From assembly GCA_013399305.1 (NCBI GenBank), contig VXAI01000305.1, forward strand, positions 842,410 to 906,409: a stretch of DNA of 64,000 nt, in the 5' to 3' direction. Shown here one piece after another: positions 50,101 to 62,100 of this stretch (position 1 is the stretch's first letter; each line of letters begins with the position of its first letter). The notes under the pieces are model-generated. The model was not told where the DNA came from and ran no database searches. It saw only the letters and a list, made by a program, of their open reading frames with translations. Position numbers and translations under genes: made by a program. Source of the stretch: Rostratula benghalensis. Its lineage: Eukaryota; Chordata; Aves; Charadriiformes; Rostratulidae.

Positions 50101-53100
50101 CCTAACTTGGTTTCTGTCTCGTTTGAAGAACATAGAACTCACAGAAGCTACCTGGTGAGAATTGAGGAATTTAATGAAAACTGATTTTGTTTATAACCAG
50201 GCTGCATGTATTCTTATTTTCTCCTGTATTCTTTGACAATGCCATGCCTGTTAACCAGTCTGTGGTTAACTATGTCTGCCTTGGTTCTCTAAGAATGGAG
50301 ATTTTGATCCAGAAATGTTTTCCCTGATTCTGCCCCCCCCCCCCCAATTGTTTTTTAATACCAGAGGATATGAATGGTCATCTTTATATTTAAACCTTTG
50401 TCTTCTCAGAACTTTATGATCTTGACATTCTTCCCCAAAGAATTATAAACTTAAGTGTTCTGCCTTTAGTAGATGCAAGATGGAGGGATTTAAATTCTAA
50501 ACATGATATATTGTGTAATATTTTATTGTAAGACTTGTAAACAGAAAAGCTTACAATGTTGTATACTTAAAGAATAAATATTTATTCAGGTTCTTTGTTT
50601 TGTTTGTTTTAGTGCAGAATATATGTACGTATGTATAAGCAGTGTATATAAAAAAATAACAACCTTGGATTTTTCAGAGGTGACCAGACTTATTTTTACA
50701 GACTTATCCCCACTTGGGATAAGTATTTAAAAAAATCCAGCCACTCACCAGATTTATTCTGTACTTCACTCCTGGTTCTGGCAGAATTACTTAGGTTTTT
50801 TTTTAAAAAAAAAAAATAAAATGAAGGTGTGTAGTAGGAAGAATACCTGATTTCTTAAAGCATTAATTAGGGGGAATTAATTTTACTTGCAAAGTTGATT
50901 GCCATTGGCTTGGCAGCGAGCACTGCTCCGCCTGCTGAAAACATCAAAGCCCTCGCTATAACCAAAGGTTGACGGAAAGGTGCCGGAGGAGCTGAATGAG
51001 GAAACAATGGGGAGAAGGTGGGTGCAGGAGGTGGTTGGCAGTAAATTAGTTGACACGTAGTCTTTGTTAATTGCAAACAGGAGTAAACAGCATTTTAATT
51101 GCATTTATGAACTGGCACAAAATTCCGAGCAGCTCCGAAGACAAGTAATTAGAAGATCCTGCATGTGTGGGGAAAGAATTCACTGAATTAAATTTAGTCA
51201 AATGCAGAGTTTCTACTTGCAGGGAAAGGAGGGGAGGAAAAAAAATAATTAGGAAAACAAAGCAGTAAGCCCTCAAAAAGGCTCAGGATTTGGTATGTAT
51301 TCTCTTCTTACACTGTGGTTCTGTTGGAAACTTTTCTTGTATTTTGGTTGGTGAAAAAGGAGGAGGAATGACCGAAACATTTACCTCATGGAAATGGCAG
51401 GTTGAGCAGCAAACCAGGAACATCTCTGCAGGCAAACCCCACTGTGGGCACCGCACTGAGATGTGGCTGAACAAAACAGCCTGCAAAGGAGGGAGAAAAC
51501 ACCATGGGGATGGAACTTCAAGTTCTTTGAGGTCCCTTCCAAGCCCAACCATTCTATGATTCTGTAGAGAATACTCAAGAGCTAGGCACAGTTAAGGCTT
51601 TCCACCTTTCTAACTTCTTATGTGGAATGAAATTGGCATCTCCTTTATAGATATTCTTTTTTCTTTTTACGTGATTTGAAAGAACTAGTTTAGAGTCATA
51701 GAATGGTTGGAGTTGGAAGGGACCTTAAAGATCATCCAGTGCCACCCCCTGTCCTGGGCAGGGACACCTCCCACCAGACCAGGTTGCTCCAAGCCCCATC
51801 CAACCTGGCCTTGAACCCCTCCAGGGATGGGGCAGCCACAGCTTCTCTGGGCAACCTGGGCCAGGCTCTCACCACCCAAGAAACTTCACCAAAGAAATTC
51901 TTCCCCAGATCTCATCTCCTTTCTCTCCCGTCAGAGTCAAGCTCTGGCTAATAAAAAGATCCATTAAAAGGGAATGACCCATCTATTTCACTCCATGAAC
52001 AACCTTCTGCACTGACCGTTACTTCTCCCGTATTTGTGTTTTTATTTTTCGTGCTTTCTCTTGTACCTCTTTAGCACAGTGCCATCCCTTCACTGGTAAA
52101 TAAAACCAAATACTTACCATGAAGCTGGGCACTGCACGTTCAAACACGTACCTTTGGATCTCTCACTCAGACATCAGTAATCTCACTGCTTTGTGCCACT
52201 GTCCCCTCCTTACACCCTGCTTACGTTGCAGGGGTTTGATGAGAAAAATAGAAGCTTTTTGCTGCTTTTGTGGTGCGTCTCTACCAGGTGACCCAACCTA
52301 AGAACAACAGAGAAAAGGGAAATGGCCTGTATGTTCTATTAAATGTTTCCTTAAAACAGTTGTCTCATTTTCTGTTTTCAGCTTAACAGTTCTGTAATGG
52401 TGTTGGCATAGCAGGTACCACAGTGTTTTACTGGTGTGTGGGAACACTGGTTCTTACCTGTATTTCCCAGATGGTGAAATGCAAGAACTGTATGTACAAA
52501 GAAGCTCAATTTTAATACTCCTTGGATTGTTTTTGTAAAGTTCTCTATCATCTATTAATATTCCTTCGGGTTTTTCAGTTCTCTCAAAATAATTTTCTAA
52601 GTTGTCCTTTTTAGGGATGGGGGGAAAAAGCAAATTTAAAAAATAAATGTGATGGCTGATAGACACAGGTAATCTTGTGTGGAACCTTCCAGGTTAATCT
52701 TGTGGTATAAACGTTATGCAGCTCAGACAGATCTCTCAAAGCTTAGCTATAGCTTAATTTACAATCTGATTGCCAAGATGTGGTGCTAATTGAGGTGTGA
52801 CACAACCTGTGGTCATCTGTACCAGTAAACTTGCTGTTAGTTTAAACTTCAAAAGCGTATTTAGAGTTAGGCAGTTGGCTTCTTTCCTTCTGTGTACTCC
52901 TGTAGTTGGGGGTGGAAAAAAAAAGTCCGTGCTCACATTGGTCTTTGATTTTGTTGCACAGAACTTGCAGTGTGGAGAGACCCACTCCTGAGTAGTTTTG
53001 GGTGTAAAGTACAATATACAGGGTGCATTCTGATGTGATTTGGGAGTCCTGTGAAATACAGTGAGCTGTGCAGAAAAAGGTGCCAAGGGGATGGTTTACA

Positions 53101-56100
53101 CAGGGTGTTGGGTTGCTTTGAAACCAGAGTTCCTTCAATGGTTCGTCACCAGGAGAAAAGATGGGCAATGGTTTTCCTGGGGAAGAGTTAGGGACAAGGA
53201 CTTCAAGGTTTTGGTGGTGTCTACGTGAAACTCGTAGAATCACAGAATGGTCTGAGTTGGAAGGGATCTTAAACACCATCCAGTGCCACCCCCTGCCCTG
53301 GGCAGGGACACCTCCCACCAGCCCAGGTTGCTCCAAGCCCCATCCAGCCTGGCCTTGAATCCCTCCAGGGATGGGGCAGCCACAGCTTCTCTGGGCAACC
53401 TGGGCCAGGCTCTCACCACCCTCACACCAAAGAAGTTCTTCCCTCCCAGATCTCTTCTCAATCTCCCCTCTTCCCGTTTAAAACCGTTACCTCTTGTCCC
53501 ATTGCTCCCCTCCCTGATCCAGAGTCCCTCCCCATCTCTCCTGGAGCCCCTTTAGGGACTGGAAGGGGCTCTGAGGTCTCCCCGGAGCCTTCTCTTCTCC
53601 AGGCTGAACACCCCCACCTCTCTCAGCCTGTCCTCACAGCAGAGGGGCTCCAGCTCTCGCAGCATCTTCATGGTCCTCCTCTGGACCCTCCCCAACAGGT
53701 CCAGTTCCTGGGGCTTGGAGATACTGGTGCAGGGAGTCACAGTGTGCAGGGGCCAGGTTCTGTGGGAGCTGGGCTTGGCTGAGATCCATCTGTGTACAAA
53801 CCCCTCTGGTCCTTAGGGAGAGGAGGAAGCAGTGCAAGATCTGCTGTGAAGATTCCCATCAGCTGTGGAGCCCGGGCACTGGGAGGAGGATGAGGAGGGC
53901 GATCGCAGCCTGGCAGCCCCGGGTCGTGCCATGATTGCGGAGAGGAGGGAGCAGGGCTGACGTGGAAATAAACCCCAGGTTTTAAAATCTGCCATGGAGC
54001 AATAGCACTGTCATCTGAAATCAGGCTGTCCTATCTGTCATGGGTGTTGGAGACTTGTCTTTTATTAGTGCTAAAGAGAAGGGGGTAAATGAGTCCGTGT
54101 TACCTGCGAGAGCGTGCTCCTGGGCAGTTCCTGCAGGGCTGGTTGGCGCGTGGCAGGTGCTGGTTTGGGATGGTTTAGCTCTGTTTCAGAGCTCTGTGGT
54201 TCCTACAAGTGAAGCAGCGTAAACCAGCCCCGTTGTGGAGTGTTGGGCAGATTCCTTTAGTTTACGGGGAGTATTTTAGCCTGGCTTCTGAAGGAAATGA
54301 ATCACGGAATGCTATGGGGTTGGAAGGGGCCTCTGGAGATCATCCAGTCCAACCCCCACCCAGAGCAGGGTCACCCACAGCAGGTCCCACAGGAGCATCT
54401 GCAGGTGGGGTTTGAATGTCTCCAGAGATGGAGACTCCACCACCTCTATGGGCAGACTCTGCCAGGGCTCTGACAGCATCCCAGCAAAGAAGTTCCTCCT
54501 CATGTGGAGAAGGAACTTCCCGTGTTCCAGTTTGTGCCCGTTCCATCTTGTCCTGTCCCTGGGCACCACTGACAAAAGCCTGGCCCCATCCTCCTGACAC
54601 CCCCCCCTTGAAGTATTTCCAGGTGTTGATCAGATCCCTCTTCAGCCTTCTCTTCTCCAGACTAAAAAGACCCAAGTCTCTTTCTTCAGTGAAGATGGTG
54701 CCATCTTACTGTCCCTACCCCCGTAAATCTTGAGCCTCTTGGCCACTGTGAGGAAAGGATGGTACAATCTGAGAGAGCTTCCATGTAACTAGGTGCCCAG
54801 GAGAGCAGAGGTGCCAGGGCAAGGGCACAGGGAAAGTCTGTTAATCTGGAGCCGATGCATTTAGGAGAAACAGATGTTAGGAGTTCATGGGCTGCAGAGA
54901 AGTTATTCCCAGAGCTGGTGAGGGAGGTTGTGGGAGACAAGGCTTGGTTACTGACAGCGCTCCTGGAACTGCTGGGTTTGATTTTCCTCCTGGCTTTTGA
55001 TGCTCCCAGCATCACACCATCTGGCTGTGGCAACTCTGCCCCAAACCATAACTCCCGAGACATTCCCTGTCAAAATCTGGGGGGGAGGTTTGTGTCAGGA
55101 CTGAAATGAAAAGGGAAAGGATAAGATACCCTGTTCTTCTACCGACTGAAAAACAATCCAACACTGGAATTGCCTTCTCTGCTGCCTGTTAAATGCCTTT
55201 TTTATTTTTTAATACTCACTGTTCTCATGGCCTTCTCACTGCTGCTGCTCCTCAGCGCTGGTTTTCTGTGCATCGCTTACTCCTAGAAACCCAGTCATTT
55301 GCAAAATATGAAATAATTCAGCTTGAGTTGTAAACAAGACAGAAGATTTCAAGTTGTTTTGTTGTTTTGGGTTTTTTTTCAATCCCTCTCTCCTGTGGTT
55401 TAACCAAGGTGCCTCTGGAGGAGCAGCGTGAGAATGATCAGGTTGATGGTTTGTTCTTGTGAAGACACGTGTTTGTCCCTAGTTTTCCTGCCAATGTCTT
55501 GGTGTTTTGACAATTTTTTTTTATTTTTTTTTATTGGCTCTTCTGATGGAGGAGGAGATGAGGGAAAGGTACTCTTAAAAGCTTGCAGCTGGGTGAGCCC
55601 GAGGTCTAAGAAGAGTGAATGAGGGCAAGGGACCACTCGTTTCAGTGATGCCGTGCTTTTTTGGTACACCTGGTTATTAGCTAAGTTTACATTTGGGAAG
55701 AAACACGTTAAACTTCTTGGGGATTTCAGAAGCCCTGGCAGAGCAAACCCCAGATTTCCAGCTCCTACTGTTGTGCTGCCAACTGCTGATGAGGTGGAGC
55801 TCCCCCCGGGGCCTGCGGATGCTTCTGTTCATTGGCCGGAGGGGTCGCCCAGGGATGCAGTGCGGTCGGGGATGCTCCTGCCCGGTGGTGATCAGCCCTT
55901 GTGCTCTTGCTTGGAAAACCTAGAGTGGCTTGGGCACAACCTAGCTTGGAAATACCAGGGTACATTTGCCAGGCCTGTTTGCCGTGCTGCAGTGGATAAG
56001 ACACAAGAACCTGCAATTGTTTGGCTGTTGCCTGGATGCTTTTAAGTCTATAACAGAAACACTGATTTAATCTTTTCTTTCAGTCTCCAGAGGGTGCTGA

Positions 56101-59100
56101 AGGCAAGGATGCAGCAAAAGTAACTAAACAAGAGGCAAGTATATATATATAATTATTACTATTATTTTCTAAACTTATCGTGGCTTGTAGTTGCTGAACT
56201 GGAGACTCTGCACTGCTCTGGCACTTCCAGTGAGGTGTTTTCACTGGGAGTAACTCCAGTAAAACCACATTTGTAGCTTATCTGGCCTTGTTTGGTTTTG
56301 GAGCACTGGGGATTCACACAACTTGGCGGTACAGAAAATAAAAGTCCAGGAACGCTTAGGGCTTTGATGGACAAAGCTCTGGTGGATCCTGTGGCAGCAA
56401 CTGGTGCTCCCTCCCTGGAGGGCTGGCAGAGGAGGGTTAATGCAGGCACCTCAGCCAGTCTCCTGCAAAGCTATTCTTAGCTGGAGTGAGTGATGGAAGG
56501 GGGTCTGGAATGAAGGCACCAAGCTCTAAACTGGAGCAGCTGACACATTTGTGTGGTTTCTCTGTCTGATTTTATCCTGAGGGTAACTTTCCGCAGAGGA
56601 GGCAGCTGGGGACACCTTGACCTCTGCAGAAAAGTCTCTCCTGGTTGGTTTGTCACAGCTTTTAATGGGGAGGTAAAAAGAGGCAGAGAATTAAGAGGAT
56701 TCCTTTTCTTGGGTTGTCATTGATTGTGGCAGACAAAAATTAAATAAGGACCTTGAGAAGAATAGGTGAACATTCAAATGAATTAACAGTTGCTCTCCTT
56801 GTAAATCTTTGAGAGTATTTGAACAAGAAAAATGGTCTGATGAAATTTTACACTTTCTGAATCAAGAAGTTGGCCATTGCTCAGTCCGGCAGAAGAAGAT
56901 GGTGTGGTGAAAATGTTGCAATATTTCAAACAATAGTTACGCTTACAGTAAGCTCCTGACAGAATCAGAGTAAAAAAGAGGCCCAAGAGGAATAGATTTT
57001 GATTCTTTGGTGTCTTCCTATGGAATTTCCTAGAAGGAAAAATAGTTTCTTTTTCATAAAGTATGAAAAGACTGACTAAATCATAGTAACGATACAATCT
57101 CCTTTTCTCTAAAATAAATGTTTTTCTCTCTCCAAGTTTAAATATTATTTCTTCGAGAGGCAGAAGAGTGAAAGTTCCTTCCCCTAAAAAAATGGAGACA
57201 TGATTTTTTTTTTTAAGAAAGACCAAAAAGCTTACAGAAATAGAGAGGCTCTCTAGAGAGAGATGCTCCCTGGGAGATACCAGGGCTCTTAGGGCAGTCT
57301 TCAGGCAAGGGGAGATCACAGTGGATGTTGAGGTTACAGGAAACAAAACCCTACCAGCTTCATATGGAAAGTAAATGGTGTAGAAATCGGGCCAGGTGTT
57401 GTCTGACCACAGTAATAGAAGCAGTGATGGGATGTTGAGGGACACCAGAGAGGCTCTGGGGACAGAAATCCCAGTGATGGAGATCCCAGTTACCCTTCAG
57501 AGATGCGGTAAAAGTCACGGGACTGAGTTAAAAAAGACCAAAAAGTGAAAACTTTCTTCCTGGAGGAACAAATTAAAGGACCAATAAAGGAGTAATCAGC
57601 TGGTTATTTGGTCCTCAGAAGTCTGTAGGAGCTGGTCAAAAGGGCAGTTGTCAGAGAACTCTTCTGTAATTATGACCATAATATATTCAGGTTCATCACC
57701 CTTGCAGGAACCTAAGTGAGAACAAACTCCTCTGTGGTACGGTTTGGTCTGAAAGAAAGGGAAATTGATTAAAAATGAGAGCCTATTGAAAGGAGCAGCT
57801 AAAAAGTCTAATGGTTTGGGGTGGCAGAGAGGCTTAACTCCTGCTGTGGAGAATTCTCAGGGATGGTGTCAGAGCAGAGCCTTTTCCCATGGGTGTAGGG
57901 TCTGGAGGACGTTCTTCAATGGAGTGTGAGTGAGAACTGGCCACTACTCACCAGCAACTGCCAAACTGTTAACTGCAGTATGTAATTTACTGTGTGATAA
58001 ACTATCAATAGACATTCAGCATGGAGAAAGGCAGATGGATAGGTGGGCAGATGGGAGGGGAGCAGACAGTGATGGTCACCAAAGTAGCTGTTAATCAGGG
58101 AGAGATTGGGAACTTGCAGTGAAGAGTTACTAGAAAATACCAGGTTTTCGAAACAAAAGGTAAGTGTGATATAGGAGAAAAATACTAAAGGCCAGAGTGT
58201 GAAATGTCAGTGATGATGAGCTTCTCCCAGATGAGGACTAAGTTCTCCTGACTTCCTTAAAAAGGCCGTGATGGGAATGAAGAGGACACAACTACAGAGG
58301 GACAAACAGAGGACACAGAGCAGCTTTAAAACACACAAGCCACTCCCTAGATTTTCTGGATTCTTAGCTTTTCTTCACACAGAGAAAGGTAGGCAGGGGC
58401 TTACTGCACCTGTAACCCAAAACCAAGATGGATCTAGTGAAATTAAGAGACAAGAAGTTTGAAGGAAATACACCAGAGAGGGGGCAGGATTTGCTGAGTT
58501 CCTTTGGGCAGTGCAAGCCTCGTGTGAAACCAGTCACGGACTGGGAAGAGTTGGGGAACGTGGGGGAGAATTATAGTCTCAGCTTATGTATTATCCTTTA
58601 AAAAGTAGAGGCTAAAAAACCATCTCCATGCCCAGATGCAGAGAGCATCAGCTGAGAGAAGATTTGTAACAGCAGATCCTTGAGCCGGGAGTTCTTTGAT
58701 GACGGAGGGAAATGCTGTTTGAAACCTGCTGTAAAATAGCACTGAGCTGCTAAAGAAGCAGTTGATACTCTAAATTGCCACGAAGGAAGAGGTTGTTTGG
58801 TTTTTTGATTTCCTTGTTAACGATGTGTAAGTACTCGATAGTGGAAAACCTCTCTGGGTGGTTTTTGACAAGACTTCACTTTTGCTGGGTGCAGATCTGA
58901 GCTGTTCACTGCTGGCGCCTGCGCTCTGCAGGCATTAACAGCAGCTCTTTCCTTTGCAAGATGTGTGGAGCTGTGCTTTTTCATCTCCAATTAAACATTT
59001 TAATATGTAATTCAGAAGCTATTTTTGGTTGGCTGTTTAAGCTGTGTTACCTTGGGTATTTGTTGCCGTTTGGTTGTGCCTTTATTTTGGCTACAGGTTC

Positions 59101-62100
59101 CATTCCGGTTGTAGGACACAGTCCAGACTTTAACTCTGGGTTGTAATGACTACAGAACCGTCCTAAGTCATCTGCTCTAATGCATCCAACAATCTTGTGA
59201 GCAAACTGAGGAGCTCACTGCTGTTTCTGAGACTCGACTTTCTTCAGGAGTACATGTGTGAGAGAGCAGAGTAACTTTTATTGTGCTGTAGCTCGGGGCA
59301 CTCTTACCCGCTGTCCCCAGCCGCGTCTGGTGAATTACAGATCCGCTGTTGTAGGCCTTCAGGAGAAGGGTGGGGTGTCCTGTGCACGGGTGGTCAAGCT
59401 CTGCAGTTGTGAACCTTTCACACAGCAGCGAGGGACTCAGGAGGGCTTGTAGAAAAGGGGCAGGGGAAAAAAAACCCCAACATCTGGAGGTGCAGAACGT
59501 TATTATTCTATTTCTGAACAATATTGATTACTCATTTTGACACCTCTTTGTCCCTTTAAAATCGTGATGGCCCGACACGAGGAAGACGTGGATTGTGTGG
59601 GGTGGTAGAGACACGTCAGTAGGGGGTGTACTTGATGCTGTCACCGTGAAGTGACTGACTGTGTGTTGCTCTGGGTACTCTCTGCTGTAGGCCCATAAAA
59701 ATGTCTTCCCTGTGTTTTTTCTTTCCCTGTAGCCCACGAGACGATCAGCGAGACTGTCAGCTGTAAGTATGTCCAACACCTCTCGGTTTCTCAGAACAAC
59801 CAGGTTTGTTGTCTTCAGCTTGCCTCGACTCCTGCTCTCGCTGAGGGGTGTTTGAGAACTCCAGGGCTGCAGTTGTCCCTCCCTGTTGTCTTGGTTTCAG
59901 GTTGACATCCTTCTGTTGGCAGTTGTGGAAATGCAGCTGCTTCCCATGGAAGGAGAAAGATCTGTCCTTCAAGGACTTCATTTGATGCACTGCTAGTAGT
60001 TAGCTTTAATTCCTCTTGGTTAGAACACATCTGCCTTTTTTTTTTCTTTTTCTTTTTTTTTTTTGTTAAACCGGTTACTACCAATGTCTGTTTTACTTGT
60101 AGAATGACCCCCAAATTGCTTTGACTCTGAGCTGGGTGAGCTGATGGAAAGCTGGGGGGTGTGAGTGCAGTGATGAGGGACAGTTGTGGAAGAAGGTTTT
60201 TGGGGCTTTTTCTGGCTGCCCTTGTAAAGGAGCAGGAAGTGGGGGGAGAGCGGGGTGTGGAGGTGGCCGGGTGCCTTCTGCTGACACATCTAATACATTG
60301 TGCAACCAAAAATCTTTTCTAGAAACCTGCTCCACCAAAACCTGAACCCAAACCAAGGAAAACCACGAAGGTAAATCCCTTTCTTTTCAGTTTGCTGTCC
60401 CTGCAGCCCCGATGGTAACTCCTCTGCAGGGCCAACGGTTCGGTGCGCGGCCGGTCTCCCCACCCTCCCCAGATAAAAACAAACCCAATTATTAAATTAA
60501 ATTAAATTAAATCAAATCAGCCTTTTCTTTCTCTTCCACCCCTTCCTGGCCTCATTACTGGCCCAAACAAAATGTCTTGCCTGTTTGCTGTGCAGAGCCT
60601 GTTAGTTTACAGTGAATTCCTGGTTTGAGAAGGATCTCTACCTTTCCTGCACCTTTCCCAAAACACATAGGTCTGGCTGAGCGAGCTCAACCTCAGGCCA
60701 AGCCTTTTCTACAACAGGATTTGAGATGACTTTGTGCCCTCCCCTGGCCCTCTCCAGAGGGACAGTACTTCATTTTGTAGCAAAAAGCTCTTATCTGTTC
60801 TTGAAGCCTGGCCGTTGCTGAGAATGCACAATTATAATTAAAGGTGAAATTAAATATAGTTAATTTGAATGGTTTGGGTTTTCTAGGCCAGTTACATTCA
60901 AATTAAAATCTTATTAGTGCTTGAAATACCTTTTCAGGATTTCTGCATATAAATCATGTACTTCAGAAACTGTAGATTTATTTGTGCCCAGGGGGAATGT
61001 TAAATAAGAACGATTGCTCTGGAAAAAAACAACAACCCCAAACCCCACGCTGGAAGCGGAGTCTCCTGCTCATCACAGACTTTGCGAGTCCTTTTGTTGG
61101 GAAATTTAGATTGGAGACGAGGAAGGAGTCTGAGCTGCACGGGAGACATGGGGAGCTCATTCCAGCAGACTTCAATCCCTGATGATATTATTCTAAGTAG
61201 CTTTTCAATACAGTAATCTACTGCTTTTTTTTTTCCCCCCCCCCAAACTCATAACATTTTCAGGAGCCTATTAATCTGGGTCTGCTAAACAGAAAGCAGC
61301 AAGTGTGTGTGCTGGGAGCCTGCTAGTAAACAACAGAAGACGGGACAGATTTGAGATCATTTTGAGTGTTAAAAGCTTGCAAAATACAAAATATAAATAT
61401 GTACATAGAGCAGGGATTCAAAAAACCAAGTAGACTTCACCCTAGGAAATGTTTGTTTAAGAGCAAATCTCCAGAATAGTTCCTTCTGATGAATTCTCTG
61501 CTTTGTGTTGCTGCAGATGGAATTTGATGGGTGTTTGCCTCCCCGGTGTGTTGGTTGGGTCTCTCACTGGCGTGGAATGAACATCCCAGATGTTATCCAT
61601 CTTACAAAAGGGGCAGCCAATAAAAATGCTTAATTTTTTAAAAAATGTAATTTACTATTTCACGTTCATGGCCAGTGCAGTGCTGTGACACAAACGGCGT
61701 GTGGTTTGTGCTTGGGCTGAATGAGCTCTGGATGGATGGCAGCTGGATTTGTTGGCAGAGGTCTGGTGTGCCCACCCCTGTCCCTCCAGCTCGGCTCCAC
61801 CAAACCAGTTTGAGGGGGCTCTGGATCCCCGGGAATCGGCAGAAACAAGAAAGGAGCAGACATCAGCACTGTGTAGACACTTGGAGAGTCTCTTCCTCCC
61901 TCCTCCAGGTGGACTTCAGCTGGTTTTCTCTTTCAGTCCAGCACACCCAGCTTGCCAGGATGTGCTTTTTAGTTTATGTGCAGCTTTTTGGGTTTTCTTT
62001 TTTTGGGGGGGGGGGGTGTAAAGATGAAGGGTGCTGGCAACTCACGCCGTCTCTCTTGCCCCTGTTGTTTTTTTTTTTTTAATCAGAAGGAACCTGGAAC

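Larger units (their letters stand above)
41128..56083 (+). other. HMGN3: HMGN3 intron 1 (14,956 bp)
   Basis: GT-AG intron, phase 0. It carries the rest of the CpG island, nine CR1 fragments, an ERVL-like LTR and a terminal-exon-like unit at 49,853-50,590, each listed separately. The remaining stretches (42,011-43,435; 46,076-47,401; 47,924-48,784; 49,179-49,852; 50,600-51,523; 51,931-53,231; 54,682-56,083) hold no gene I recognise. Confidence 0.95.

Noticed and set aside
56139..56140. GT four bases past the HMGN3 exon 2 end as the donor
   Set aside because: Using it adds four bases and breaks the conserved frame into exon 3; the GC site at 56135 has the better consensus apart from the C.
59815..60309. 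164-codon minus-strand frame in intron 3
   Set aside because: It contains a poly-Lys run from the intronic T-tract, opposes the HMGN3 strand and has no recognisable domain.
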